Source: an uncultured Lachnospiraceae bacterium
GTDB lineage: Bacteria; Bacillota_A; Clostridia; Lachnospirales; Lachnospiraceae
Direction of reading: 5' to 3'
DNA length: 14,027 nt
NCBI GenBank assembly: GCA_902773195.1
Contig: CACYDL010000078.1
Span: forward strand, 1 to 14,027
In this document: positions 5,358 through 14,027 of the stretch, piece by piece
How positions within the stretch are numbered: position 1 is the first letter of the stretch
How the letters are laid out: each line of letters opens with the position of its first letter
Notes under the pieces: model-generated
The model's input: only the letters and a program-made list of their open reading frames with translations
Databases searched by the model: none
Told to the model about the DNA's origin: nothing
Made by a program: the position numbers and the translations under genes

Positions 5358-8300
5358 TCAGTCCGCTCTTATCTCCCGGCCGAGGGCCGCCGACCAGAGG
5401 AAGGTCTCCGTCACGCGCTCCTTTGTCCCCCTTTCGAGGGCCTCCCTGTAGGCGCGGAGCTGCACCCGGTACCGGCGCGCCAGCGCCTCCTCCTGTCCCG
5501 GCGCCGCCCTGTCCGTCTTGTAGTCGACCAGGACGAGACCGCCGTCCTCGCGGAAGTACGCGTCGATAATTCCCTGTACGAAGACATCCTCGTCGTCCGG
5601 CCACGCCGGATCGATGGATGAGGCGGGCATCGCCATCACGAAGGGCTGCTCGCGGCGAAGCGTCCCGGCCAGGGCGGCCCTCCGCATCCTCTGCCCCAGG
5701 GGACTTCGAAGAAACGTGACGAAGTTCTCCGGATGCAGCACCTCCGCCTCCCCGACGGTCATCCGGCCCGAGGCGGCCATCTCCGCGATCTGTTCTCTCA
5801 CCGCCCGGAGAAGCGCCTCTTCCGCGCGGCCGGACTCCTCCGCGCCGCCCTCCGGCGCCTCAAAAACAGGCGGCAGGGCGCCGTAATCCAGCAGCTCCAT
5901 CGCCCTGTGGAAGGCGGTGCCCCTCTCCGCGGGGGTCAGGACGTGCGTCTCCTTCTTTGTCCCGCCCGACATGGCCCGGATAAACGCCGGCACGGTTTCT
6001 TCTTTTTCCGCCGGGTACAGCTCCGCCGTCTCCGCGGAGACGGGACGCTCCTCGTCGGGGTCCTCCGTCAGCCTCCTCTTGATCTCGGAGACGGAAATCT
6101 CCACCGGTATGTTCTCCCGGCCGTCGTACGGATACCGGAACGAAAAACGTCTCTCCAGCTCCGTCCGGATCTCTCCGCCGAAAACCGTTCCGGGACGGAG
6201 CTGCCGGAGCGCGTCCAGCGCGGCCTCCTTTCCCGTCTCTTCGGTGATCTCGGCTTCCGCCAGCCCGGAGGGCTTCACGGGCCGAAGCACGAGACAGGGG
6301 CGGATTCCGCTTTTCTCTGCCTCCCGCATTACCCTGCCGCACACCGGAAGGATCCAGTCGAAAAAGCAGGCCGAGGAGATCAGATAGCCGGCGGTCATCC
6401 TTTCGCCGGATCCCGGAGGATCCAGCCGCCCGGCAAGGGCCTCCTCGCCGGAGAGCACGCCGGTCAGAATCAGCTTCTGCTTTGCGCGGGTGAGGGCCAC
6501 ATAGAGCACGCGGAGCTCCTCTCCCACCTGGTCCCGGCGGATCCGCGAGGCGGCCGCCATCTTTCCGAGGGTGGGAATCCGGACCCGCCGGTCCAGATCC
6601 ACGTAATCCGCCGCGATCCCGAGATCCGTGTGAATCAGGGGCACCTCTGTGGCGCTCCTCCTGTTGAATCTTCTGCCCAGACCCGAGACGAACACCACGG
6701 GGAATTCCAGCCCCTTGCTCTTGTGGATGCTGCAGATCCGCACCACGTCCTCGCTGCCGGACAGCGGGGTAAGTTCCCCCGGATCCGCTTCCTTTTTCTC
6801 GAGGTTCCGGATATACCGGATGAAGTTGAAAAGGCCGGAGTAGCTGGTCTTCTCATATTCCAGCGCCTGATCCTCCAGCATCCGGAGATTCAGCTCCCTC
6901 TGGGCGCCTCCGGGCATCGCGGAGGCATAGGAAAGATAGCCGGTCTCCGTCAGGAGGACGCCGACCAGTTCATGTACCGCGGTGTACGGAATCCGCTCCC
7001 TCAATCTCCCGTATAATGCCAGAAAATCCGCCAGTCTGTTCCTCAGCTCCGCCTTTGTGCCCGACTCCGCGTAGTACCGCATAGCGTCCCACAGACAGAT
7101 CCGTCCCTTTTCCGGCGCCGCCGCCCGGGCCTCCGCCCCGACGGCCGCCAGCTCTCCGGCGTCCAGCCCCAGAAAGCCGGACCGCAGAACGGAGGCGCAG
7201 GGGATGTCCTGTCCGGGATTGTCAAGGATCTCGAGAAAGCTGAGAACCGCCTGGACCTCCGTGGAATCGAAATACCCCGTCCGCGTGTCGGCGTAGGCGG
7301 GAATTCCCATGGACATGAGGGTGCTGACGAAGGCGTCGGCGGTCCCCCTCACGGAGCGCAGCAGCACCGCGACGTCCCTGAAGCGCACCGGCCGCGGTCC
7401 CCCCGCCGCGTCGTCGTGAATCCGGCCGTTTCGGACCAGCTCCAGGATTCTCTCACCGACCGCCCGCGCCTCGAGCAGGGTCTTCTCATCCGCCCCGCTC
7501 CCGAGAAGCGGCATTCCCTCCTCGTCCTTCTCCCCGGAGAGGACGGGAATCACCTCCGTCTCGAAGCCTTCGCCGTCAGGATACCCGGCGCCGTAAACCA
7601 GCATGGCGTCCTCGTCGTAGCATATGCCCCCGGTCTCCGGGATCATGATAGCGGAGAACACCGTGTTGACGGTGTCGATCACCTCCCGCCGGCTCCTGAA
7701 ATTGCGGTGGAGGTCGATTCTTACGCCCCGCCCGGGATTCTCCCTGTAGCCGGCGTATTTTTCCATGAACAGGTCCGGCCGCGCCTTGCGGAAGCTGTAG
7801 ATGCTCTGCTTGACGTCGCCGACCGTGAAATAATTCTGCGCGCCGTCGGGGATGCGGCTCACCGCCGTGAGAATCATCTCCTGGAGGTAATTGCTGTCCT
7901 GGTACTCATCCACCAGGATCTCCCGGTAACGTCCGGCCAGCTCCTTCGCCGGCTCCGTCCGGCCCTCCGGCCCCCGGAGGATCTTCAGCGCCTCGTGTTC
8001 GAGATCCGCGAAATCCATCACGTTCCGCCTGCGCTTCAGTTCTCCGTAGACGGCGCGGTACCGGAGGGTGAGCTCCGTCAGCACACCGATCACCCGGCCG
8101 CTCTCCGCCTGTATCCCGGCCGCCCTCTCCGGGGAGCCCGGATACATTCCGTCGCGTATCGCCTTCAGCGTTTTTTTGATCCGCTCCCGGCTGTCCCTGA
8201 ACCTTGCGCGGATCATCGGATCTCCGTCCGTTCCTTCCTTCACGGAGGGCAGCCTGGCCGTCTTCAGGCTCTCCGCCAGACGCCGGAGCTCCCAGTAATC

Positions 8301-9083
8301 CTCTGTCTCCATCAGTTCCGTGATCAGGGCGAGATCCGATTCCGCCGTCCCGAGGTACTTCGAGGGTCCCTCCGGCAGGCAGGCCAGGGAGACGTTCTCC
8401 TCGGCGACGGCGCGGACCTGGTCCAGCTTCTCGCGGATTTCGCGGAGGCACTCCAGGAGGAAGCCCCCGCCCGACGGGTCCCCGCCGCCCGTCCCGCACC
8501 GGCGGAGCCACTCCTCCGGGTCGGGCTCGGAATCCGCGGCGTCGGACACCCGGATCAGCATCTTCTCGAGCACCGCGTCGTTTCTGCCGGTGGCGAAGGT
8601 GTCGGCGAAGATCTCGAAGCGTTCCTTCTCCCCGCCCTCGTACGCGTAGGCCTCCTCGATGGTCTGTCTCGCGGCGTCGCTCTTCAGCAGAAGAGCCTCC
8701 CCCTCCTTCGCGACACGGAATCCGGGGGTCACACCGGTGGTATGCCCGTAATCCCTCACGACCCGGCTGCAGAAGCCGTCGATGGTCGTGATCTCCGCGT
8801 TGTGGATCAGCGAGAGCTGGTCGGCCAGCCGCGGATTGTCGGGATCGTGTTCTCTCTCCTTCGCCAGCGCCTTCTCGATCCGGGTCTTCATCTCGCCGGC
8901 GGCGGCGCGGGTAAACGTCACGATCAGGAGCTCGTCGATGTCGACGGGGTCGTCGGGATCAAGGATCAGGCCGAGGATCCGCGCGACAAGGACGGCGGTC
9001 TTTCCGCTTCCCGCCGCCGCGCTCACCAGAATGCTGCGCTTTCTTGTGCTGATCACCTGCTTCTGATCATCTGTCCATTCCAT
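5358..9083 (-). CDS. addA: AddA helicase-nuclease subunit
   Basis: A 1241-residue UvrD/Rep-type superfamily 1 helicase fused to a C-terminal RecB-family nuclease, the usual size for AddA. Walker A is AAAGSGKT (22-29) after a Q-motif-like DDQKQ. The next motifs are FTRAAAGEMK, FCSRVVRDYG and Walker B VDEYQDS (Asp392/Glu393). GDVKQSIYSFRKA, SIHKSKGLEFPVVF and LRVLYVALTRAKQKL are the later helicase motifs. The nuclease site shows GIIDAYF (Asp1174) and VDYKTDR (Asp1187, Lys1189), all intact. With AddB it unwinds and resects double-strand ends until it meets a Chi site, then helps load RecA. The start overlaps the end of addB by 17 bases, and its AGGAGG ribosome binding site lies inside addB, so translation is probably coupled. 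No frameshift is seen. Confidence 0.96.
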   Translation of the reverse strand: MEWTDDQKQVISTRKRSILVSAAAGSGKTAVLVARILGLILDPDDPVDIDELLIVTFTRAAAGEMKTRIEKALAKEREHDPDNPRLADQLSLIHNAEITTIDGFCSRVVRDYGHTTGVTPGFRVAKEGEALLLKSDAARQTIEEAYAYEGGEKERFEIFADTFATGRNDAVLEKMLIRVSDAADSEPDPEEWLRRCGTGGGDPSGGGFLLECLREIREKLDQVRAVAEENVSLACLPEGPSKYLGTAESDLALITELMETEDYWELRRLAESLKTARLPSVKEGTDGDPMIRARFRDSRERIKKTLKAIRDGMYPGSPERAAGIQAESGRVIGVLTELTLRYRAVYGELKRRRNVMDFADLEHEALKILRGPEGRTEPAKELAGRYREILVDEYQDSNYLQEMILTAVSRIPDGAQNYFTVGDVKQSIYSFRKARPDLFMEKYAGYRENPGRGVRIDLHRNFRSRREVIDTVNTVFSAIMIPETGGICYDEDAMLVYGAGYPDGEGFETEVIPVLSGEKDEEGMPLLGSGADEKTLLEARAVGERILELVRNGRIHDDAAGGPRPVRFRDVAVLLRSVRGTADAFVSTLMSMGIPAYADTRTGYFDSTEVQAVLSFLEILDNPGQDIPCASVLRSGFLGLDAGELAAVGAEARAAAPEKGRICLWDAMRYYAESGTKAELRNRLADFLALYGRLRERIPYTAVHELVGVLLTETGYLSYASAMPGGAQRELNLRMLEDQALEYEKTSYSGLFNFIRYIRNLEKKEADPGELTPLSGSEDVVRICSIHKSKGLEFPVVFVSGLGRRFNRRSATEVPLIHTDLGIAADYVDLDRRVRIPTLGKMAAASRIRRDQVGEELRVLYVALTRAKQKLILTGVLSGEEALAGRLDPPGSGERMTAGYLISSACFFDWILPVCGRVMREAEKSGIRPCLVLRPVKPSGLAEAEITEETGKEAALDALRQLRPGTVFGGEIRTELERRFSFRYPYDGRENIPVEISVSEIKRRLTEDPDEERPVSAETAELYPAEKEETVPAFIRAMSGGTKKETHVLTPAERGTAFHRAMELLDYGALPPVFEAPEGGAEESGRAEEALLRAVREQIAEMAASGRMTVGEAEVLHPENFVTFLRSPLGQRMRRAALAGTLRREQPFVMAMPASSIDPAWPDDEDVFVQGIIDAYFREDGGLVLVDYKTDRAAPGQEEALARRYRVQLRAYREALERGTKERVTETFLWSAALGREIRAD

Positions 9084-12000
9084 CGAGATCCTCCTGCATC
9101 AGGGCCACCGCCTCGCTGCCGTTCAGGGCCCTGAGGTTTCTCCAGCTGCAGCCCGGTATTTTTTCGTCAAATCCGCAGACGGTTCTGTAGGGGCAGTACG
9201 TACAGGCGTTTTCCTGCCCGAGGCGGTAGGGGTTCACCTCCGCCCGGCCGCTCATGATGAGGGCGCCCGTCTCCTCCGCCTTGCGCCCGGCGTAGCGGCC
9301 GATGGTGAGAAACCCGCTCTCGTCCAGCACGTCGCCTTTGAGGCTTCCGTTCCTGCCCATTCTGACGTTGATGACGGAGGATTCCCCCTTCAGGGGCAGC
9401 TCCCTGTCGTACCTCCGGAGAACCTCCGGATCGCCCAGGGCGACGCCGGACGGCCTCATGGCCCCGGTTCTTCTTTCCTCAAACGCCTCCGGCGTCTCCC
9501 CTTCCCGGTACTCCAGCACCGGATCCCACACCTTCATGTAATACATGCCGGCCGGACAGGGGCGGCCTCCCTTTCTCCGGATCATCTCCGCCGCCGCGTT
9601 CATGTAGATCGCCAGCTGGAGCTGAAGGCCGTAATAGATCCGCTTCGGATCAAAGGTGACCGAGCCCGTCTTGTAGTCCGTCACGCGCACGTAGACGACG
9701 TCCCCGTCCGTGCTGGTGTCGATGCGGTCGATCCTGCCCGTGAGAATCATTCTCGCGCCTCCGGGCAGGTCATAGCACAGCGAATGCAGGTCCAGGGAGG
9801 AGGAGAAGGGGTCCTCCGCCCCGGATATCCTGAAGTCCCCCGCGTCGGCCTGCTCCTTCAGCGTCCGCACGGTTCTCTCCAGCATCCGCCGCATCCGGCT
9901 CAGCTCGTACCTGCTCCGCGGCGTGGAATAGAGCACGGAATCCCGGCCCGTCTCCTCCGCGGCCTGGTCCAGGGCCTCGTTCACCAGCCGGAGGTGTTCC
10001 TCCTCGCCGGCGTCCCCCCGCCCGATCAGCTTCTCTCCGTAGATCTCCAGAGAGCGGTGTATCAGGGTGCCGAAGTCGCTTCCCGTAAACTCGTAGGCGG
10101 GACGCTCCTGCAGCCGGAGGCCGAAATCCAGAAAGTGGCGGAACCGGCACTCGCAGAAGCGCTCGAGCCTCGTCGCGGAATTGCGGAGAACTTCGCCGTA
10201 GAGCGCCTTCGCGGCAGCCCTGCCGATCTCGTCCTGCTTTCTCCGCGTTCCCGCCGCGCGCAGCAGCATGGCGGTCTGCCCGGCGTAGTCCGGATCTCCC
10301 CGGAACAGAGAGAAGACCTGCAGAAAGGCGTCGTCCGGCCCCGGGGCGCCGATCCCCCGGATCCTGTCCGCCAGATAGGCGATTCCGTGGGTGGGGCGCT
10401 CGATCAGGGACAGGGCGTCCTCCTCCGCCCTCTCCTCTTCAAGCAGGGGAAACATCCGCTTCAGCACGTCGATCAGATAGGACGCGTGGGCCTCGGAGCC
10501 GTCCGCCAGATTCGTGCACCAGCTGACGAAAAGCCGGCGGGTGGGTTTTGCCAGGGCCGTATAGAGGTAGAACCGGCCCGTGACGACCGCCTCGCGGGAG
10601 GTGGGCTTCAGCTTTACGTTCATCCCGGCGAGGGCCGCGCGGTCCGGCTCCGTAAGGAAGCCGCCTACGCTGACCGGCTTCGGAACGAGTCCCTCGTTCA
10701 TGCCCGGAAAGATCAGTACCTTCACCTCCGGGACGCGGCTCCGTTCCACGTCTCCCACAAAGACGCGGTCGCTGCCCGGGGGAATGATGGCGATGCGGGC
10801 CTCCGCGAAGCCCGCGTCGAGAAGGGCGGCGTAATCCCGCATCGAGATCCTCTCGTCCCCGAGCATGGCGACCAGCTTGTCCAGGAACCCGCACACGTAG
10901 GGGTAGACCTGGGCGTATTCCCTGACGAGATCCGGGCGGTTCTTCTTCTCAAAGACGCCGATGTACTCGTCCAGCTTCTCCTTCGCCCGGCTTCTGACGC
11001 AGAATTCATAGAGGGCGGCGGATTTTTCCCGGACGGTGCTCATCCGCGAGGAGAAGGTCTCGGAGAGCGGCCCGATCAGGCCGCAGACGCGCTCCCTGAG
11101 GCCGTTGAGCGCCGGAACCTCCGCGGGATCCTCGTTTCTGTACGCGGCGGTAAATTCTCCGTACCACTTCTTCCGCCCCCGGATGCCGCATCCCAGGACG
11201 TAGTGCTCCAGCCGGTCCGTCTCATCCTGTCCGAAATCCGTCATGCCGGTCTTCAGGAGACGGAAGACGCTCTCGTAGGACCAGTCCTCGAGACAGACCT
11301 CGCAGGCGGCCCGAAGATATTCGATGAAGGGATTTCCCGTCAGTTTTCTCTTCTCGTCGATAAAGAAGGGAATCCCGTGGGCGCTGAAGATCTCCTCCGC
11401 GCAGGGCCCGTAGGCGGACAGGTCCCCCGTCACCACGGCGAAATCGCGGTAGCGGTACCCCTGCTCCCTGACAAGGCGGCAGATTTTCCTGGCCGCCTCC
11501 TCCATCTCCTCCCTGGGATTGGCGCATTTCCGGGCGGAGATTCCCTCCGGCGTCTCCCCGAAGACTCTCTCTTCTTTCCGGAACAGGTGCCTCTCCAGAA
11601 ACGCGAGGGAGGGCTCCTTCGGGTCCGGGGCATTCTCCGGCCGTCTCACGACCCGGCGCTCCAGAAGGGGCACGCCGGCCTCCCGGGCCTCCCGGGTGAG
11701 GAGACGGATGGTCTCGATGCTGAGGGTGAAGAGATCGGTTCTCCCGCAGGACGCCACGGCGCTCCTGTCGGAGTCATAGGTCACCGTCACATAGAGATCC
11801 CTGACAAGCGGGAGGAAGGCCCGGATCAGGCGCAGCTGGACCGGCGTAAAGCCCGTGAAGCCGTCGAAGGCCATCACCGAGCCCCGGATCATGGCCGAAT
11901 CCGCGGCGACGGCGGCAAACCTCTCCGGCACCTCCTCGGAGGTCATGGCGGAGCCCGCGAGCCTCTCCCGGAAGGCGGCGTAGACGGTGTGGATGTCCCG

Positions 12001-12459
12001 GAGCTTCAGCTTCAGCTTCGACGAGCCCTCCGCCGCCTCCCTGAGCATCCCGGGATCGACGCCGTACACCATCAGCTCCGAGATCAGCGCCTTCATCTCG
12101 GCGATGTTCTCCGGCCTGGTGAGCTGGTCCCCGAAGAAGACCATCTCTTTTCTCTTTTCCAGCGCGATCTTTCCGATCAGGAAGCTCTTCCCGATCTCCT
12201 CCATCAGATCGGCCCCGCCCCGGCCCGTCTCCGCGAAGACGCGGTAAGCCAGACGGTTCAGGCTGGTGACCTCCAGGTTGAGAATGCACTTTTCCGGCGC
12301 GAGCCGCACCAGCGTCTGCTGGGTCTGCATCGTGAACTGTTCGGGCACGACAACAAAGAACCTTCTTTCAGGTTCCTGTGCCGACTGCCGAATCATTTCT
12401 TCCAGCAGGGTCCGGGTTTTCCCCGCCCCCGCGCTGCCGGTAATGAATCCGAGAGCCAT
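9067..12459 (-). CDS. addB: AddB helicase-nuclease subunit with Fe-S nuclease domain
   Basis: A 1130-residue AddB. The N-terminal Walker A ITGSAGAGKTRTLL (Lys14) matches the family start. By family knowledge the helicase-like core serves Chi recognition and structure rather than unwinding. The C-terminal RecB-like nuclease has TGRIDRID (Asp911) and VTDYKTG (Asp928, Lys930). The four cysteines expected to hold a [4Fe-4S] cluster that pins the nuclease domain are Cys771 (CRFRHF) and the CTYCPYRTVC group (Cys1086, 1089, 1095). All are present, so both nuclease sites of AddAB look active. The ribosome binding site GGGAGGTGG lies 4 bases before the ATG. The gap to the preceding membrane-protein gene is only 39 bases, which suggests one transcript. 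I see no promoter directly before addB. Confidence 0.95.
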   Translation of the reverse strand: MALGFITGSAGAGKTRTLLEEMIRQSAQEPERRFFVVVPEQFTMQTQQTLVRLAPEKCILNLEVTSLNRLAYRVFAETGRGGADLMEEIGKSFLIGKIALEKRKEMVFFGDQLTRPENIAEMKALISELMVYGVDPGMLREAAEGSSKLKLKLRDIHTVYAAFRERLAGSAMTSEEVPERFAAVAADSAMIRGSVMAFDGFTGFTPVQLRLIRAFLPLVRDLYVTVTYDSDRSAVASCGRTDLFTLSIETIRLLTREAREAGVPLLERRVVRRPENAPDPKEPSLAFLERHLFRKEERVFGETPEGISARKCANPREEMEEAARKICRLVREQGYRYRDFAVVTGDLSAYGPCAEEIFSAHGIPFFIDEKRKLTGNPFIEYLRAACEVCLEDWSYESVFRLLKTGMTDFGQDETDRLEHYVLGCGIRGRKKWYGEFTAAYRNEDPAEVPALNGLRERVCGLIGPLSETFSSRMSTVREKSAALYEFCVRSRAKEKLDEYIGVFEKKNRPDLVREYAQVYPYVCGFLDKLVAMLGDERISMRDYAALLDAGFAEARIAIIPPGSDRVFVGDVERSRVPEVKVLIFPGMNEGLVPKPVSVGGFLTEPDRAALAGMNVKLKPTSREAVVTGRFYLYTALAKPTRRLFVSWCTNLADGSEAHASYLIDVLKRMFPLLEEERAEEDALSLIERPTHGIAYLADRIRGIGAPGPDDAFLQVFSLFRGDPDYAGQTAMLLRAAGTRRKQDEIGRAAAKALYGEVLRNSATRLERFCECRFRHFLDFGLRLQERPAYEFTGSDFGTLIHRSLEIYGEKLIGRGDAGEEEHLRLVNEALDQAAEETGRDSVLYSTPRSRYELSRMRRMLERTVRTLKEQADAGDFRISGAEDPFSSSLDLHSLCYDLPGGARMILTGRIDRIDTSTDGDVVYVRVTDYKTGSVTFDPKRIYYGLQLQLAIYMNAAAEMIRRKGGRPCPAGMYYMKVWDPVLEYREGETPEAFEERRTGAMRPSGVALGDPEVLRRYDRELPLKGESSVINVRMGRNGSLKGDVLDESGFLTIGRYAGRKAEETGALIMSGRAEVNPYRLGQENACTYCPYRTVCGFDEKIPGCSWRNLRALNGSEAVALMQEDLDGMDR

Positions 12460-12498
12460 ATTTCCACCTCCCAGCGAAGGAAATGCCGGACAGAGTGA

Positions 12499-13716
12499 TC
12501 AGATTTCCGGTGTCACACAGAGTCTGCCCGGGGCGTCGTTGGCAAAATTGGCGAAAAAGCCCGCCTCCGTGACGATGAGGATGAAAAAGGTGTAGTTGTA
12601 GTCGTCGAACGCCATGTGGAGAAGATAGACGGAGACCAGCGCGCCGAGCAGGCTCATGAGCAGCCTGTTGCGGGATGAGGACATCTTTCGGAAAAGCGCG
12701 ATGATCGAGGCCGCGAACAGGGAGAAGGGAACCAGTCCGAATTTCGCGAGCCTGTTGAGATACTGGCTGTGGGCGTGATCCGTGACGATACCGGTATCCA
12801 GCGTAAACCGGATGCCGTTTCCGCAGCCGAACAGAGGAGACGACCTGAAGTAAGCCAGGGCCTGGGCCCAGAGCACGTCGCGCCCCGAGAACCTGGTCGT
12901 GCGTCCGAGCAGGTCCAGCAGCGGCTTGAAGGTCATCCCCAGATAGATCAGCACCACCACGACAGCCGTCGTGACGGCAAAGACGCCGGGGCGGAGCACC
13001 GCCATGCGGCGGGGCAGAAAACGAGCCGCAAGATAGGCGGCAAGAAACAGAGACAGGCACACGGTCGTGCTCGTCGAGTCGCAGATCCGGGATCCTCCGA
13101 TGAAAAACGCCGTGATCAGGATGAGAGGCGGCAGCCGGCGGCCTCTGTAGACCCTCAGCAGGATCCAGCTGATGAGGAAGCAGAGCTCGTAGGGGAAGGC
13201 GGTATTTTTGCCGCCGAGAAGGTAGTAGTACGCCTCGGTATTCCACGTGACGTATCCCCTGGGATGCAGATAGAAGGAGGCGCAGCCGCAGACGGCGAGC
13301 GCTCCGAACAGAAGGACCAGGGACAGCAGAAAGAAATCCGTGCGCTCCCTGAGCATGAAGGCGGCAGTCAGAAGCATGCCGGTCTGGGCCACCAGCTGAA
13401 GGATCACGGACACGCTGAATTCCCTGTTCGCGAGCAGCGAGACCGCGATCAGGGCGATGTGCAGAAACAGGAAGGTCTCGAAATAATCCGTGTCAAGGCC
13501 CTTCACGACAAATTCCCTGAGGGCCCGGAAGATGACGAACAGGGAGACGGCGAGCTTTCCGAGGGTGAAATAATAGCCCAGCATGGAAAAAAACCGGGCG
13601 TAAAAGTGCTCCCTGACAAAGATATTGAGAGACGGAGGCTCAAAAAAGACGAGCAGCACAAGAGCGCAGAGAATGTGCTCATATGTCAGTCGCTGACCGG
13701 TACGGTTCTTCTTCAT
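12499..13716 (-). CDS. O-antigen ligase / Wzy-like polytopic membrane protein
   Basis: A protein of about 405 residues with around ten hydrophobic segments spread over its length and Arg/Lys-rich short loops. Toward the C-terminus are FSGRDVLW (about 276-283), SPLFGCGNG (about 293-301) and DHAHSQYLNRLAKFGLVPF (about 313-331). This loop arrangement, with conserved Arg and His, is typical of the O-antigen ligase/polymerase superfamily (Wzy, WaaL), which joins lipid-linked glycans outside the membrane. The substrate is unknown and no glycosyltransferase or flippase is nearby. The start is uncertain: ATG 13716 (MKKNRTG) has GGGGAG 13 bases upstream. A TTG at 13725 is also possible, and the in-frame ATG 13752 has no ribosome binding site. 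It lies between asnS and addB on the same strand, an unusual place for an envelope gene. Confidence 0.72.
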   Translation of the reverse strand: MKKNRTGQRLTYEHILCALVLLVFFEPPSLNIFVREHFYARFFSMLGYYFTLGKLAVSLFVIFRALREFVVKGLDTDYFETFLFLHIALIAVSLLANREFSVSVILQLVAQTGMLLTAAFMLRERTDFFLLSLVLLFGALAVCGCASFYLHPRGYVTWNTEAYYYLLGGKNTAFPYELCFLISWILLRVYRGRRLPPLILITAFFIGGSRICDSTSTTVCLSLFLAAYLAARFLPRRMAVLRPGVFAVTTAVVVVLIYLGMTFKPLLDLLGRTTRFSGRDVLWAQALAYFRSSPLFGCGNGIRFTLDTGIVTDHAHSQYLNRLAKFGLVPFSLFAASIIALFRKMSSSRNRLLMSLLGALVSVYLLHMAFDDYNYTFFILIVTEAGFFANFANDAPGRLCVTPEI

Positions 13717-13813
13717 CTGCGCCAAACGTCTCCCCTGATGTAAAGCGGCCATTCGCGTGCCGCTGCGCTGCGTGTTTACGGGCCGCCTCCCTACGCAAAG
13801 AACAGGCGGCCGG

Positions 13814-13849
13814 AAAAGTACGCTCCGGGCAGGCGTCAGCCCGCCCGGA
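13814..13849 (-). terminator. Probable asnS terminator
   Basis: Positions 13824-13834 and 13839-13849 form an 11-bp stem with one G-U pair and a 4-base loop. On the minus strand it is followed by GCGTACTTTT, a short and interrupted U-run. It starts 30 bases past the asnS stop. A second inverted repeat (GGCCGCCT 13781-13788 with AGGCGGCC 13804-13811) follows. I see no clear promoter for the membrane-protein gene, so read-through may be partial. Confidence 0.5.
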
Positions 13850-13879
13850 ACCTGTAGTCCTGCGGTGCGGCAGGGACGG

Positions 13880-14027
13880 TCACAGCTCGCAGTTCCCCAC
13901 GGTTCTCGGGAACGGGAGAACGTCGCGGATGTTCTGCATCCCCGTCAGATACATGACGCAGCGCTCGAAGCCGAGTCCGTATCCCGCGTGACGCGTCGTA
14001 CCGTATTTTCTCAGGTCAAGATAGAAA
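13880..14027 (-). CDS. asnS: Asparaginyl-tRNA synthetase, C-terminal end (cut by window edge)
   Basis: The last 48 codons of a class II aminoacyl-tRNA synthetase. The segment [20 protein letters not shown], followed by [19 protein letters not shown] and [13 protein letters not shown], carries motif 3 (GLGFER, whose Arg binds ATP) and the PFPRT ending characteristic of AsnRS, as opposed to AspRS or LysRS. The enzyme charges tRNA-Asn with asparagine. The gene enters from the right edge on the minus strand. Its start and promoter are outside the window. Confidence 0.93.
   Translation of the reverse strand, partial: FYLDLRKYGTTRHAGYGLGFERCVMYLTGMQNIRDVLPFPRTVGNCEL

Noticed and set aside
7416..9134. 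572-codon open frame on the plus strand
   Set aside because: It lies antisense to addA, whose helicase motifs run intact through the same stretch.
9784..12498. 904-codon open frame on the plus strand
   Set aside because: It is the antisense shadow of addB, with low-complexity Arg/Gly/Pro/His-rich translation and no ribosome binding site.

Overview
The window looks like chromosomal DNA from a GC-rich member of the Clostridia (Bacillota), possibly of the Lachnospiraceae type. The evidence is gene content: AddA/AddB instead of RecBCD, a MecA adaptor, a 56-residue clostridial 2[4Fe-4S] ferredoxin, a stand-alone hybrid-cluster-associated redox-disulfide protein, and strong AGGAGG-type ribosome binding sites. 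The family-level placement is inference. I see no transposase, integrase, phage gene, CRISPR array, tRNA or rRNA, and the segment reads as stable core genome.

Left part (1-2730). A plus-strand gene for an 81-residue DUF1858 redox-disulfide protein (252-497) has its own consensus promoter. It converges on mecA (650-1435, minus), with a bidirectional hairpin terminator between them. mecA has a well-formed promoter at 1501-1529 and is transcribed divergently from thrH (1712-2311, plus), which encodes a HAD-family phosphoserine phosphatase/homoserine phosphotransferase. An AT-richer gap follows, holding the promoter of a small ferredoxin gene (2495-2665, plus). The ferredoxin gene converges on hom across two back-to-back hairpins, one of which is a perfect 44-bp palindrome.

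Right part (2773-14027). All genes lie on the minus strand. In transcription order they are the 3' end of asnS (cut by the window edge), an O-antigen-ligase/polymerase-like membrane protein, addB, addA (overlapping addB by 17 bases), prfB and hom. addB and addA encode the two subunits of the end-resection helicase-nuclease that loads RecA at double-strand breaks. prfB has its own promoter and is read through a classical programmed +1 frameshift (CTT TGA C), so the complete RF2 starts at a TTG at 5155 rather than at the first ATG of the long frame. hom follows prfB by 17 bases and is probably co-transcribed with it.

Functional links: Hom makes homoserine, and ThrH-type enzymes can transfer phosphate onto homoserine, so two possible steps of threonine synthesis sit about 460 bases apart on opposite strands. 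AddA and AddB form one enzyme. The other genes (translation factor, tRNA synthetase, protease adaptor, redox proteins) are housekeeping and have no obvious common pathway. I did not find a convincing undescribed multi-gene system. The most interesting points are the prfB recoding site and its structured leader, the double hairpin between fd and hom, the ThrH/Hom pairing, and the polysaccharide-type membrane protein lodged ahead of addBA.
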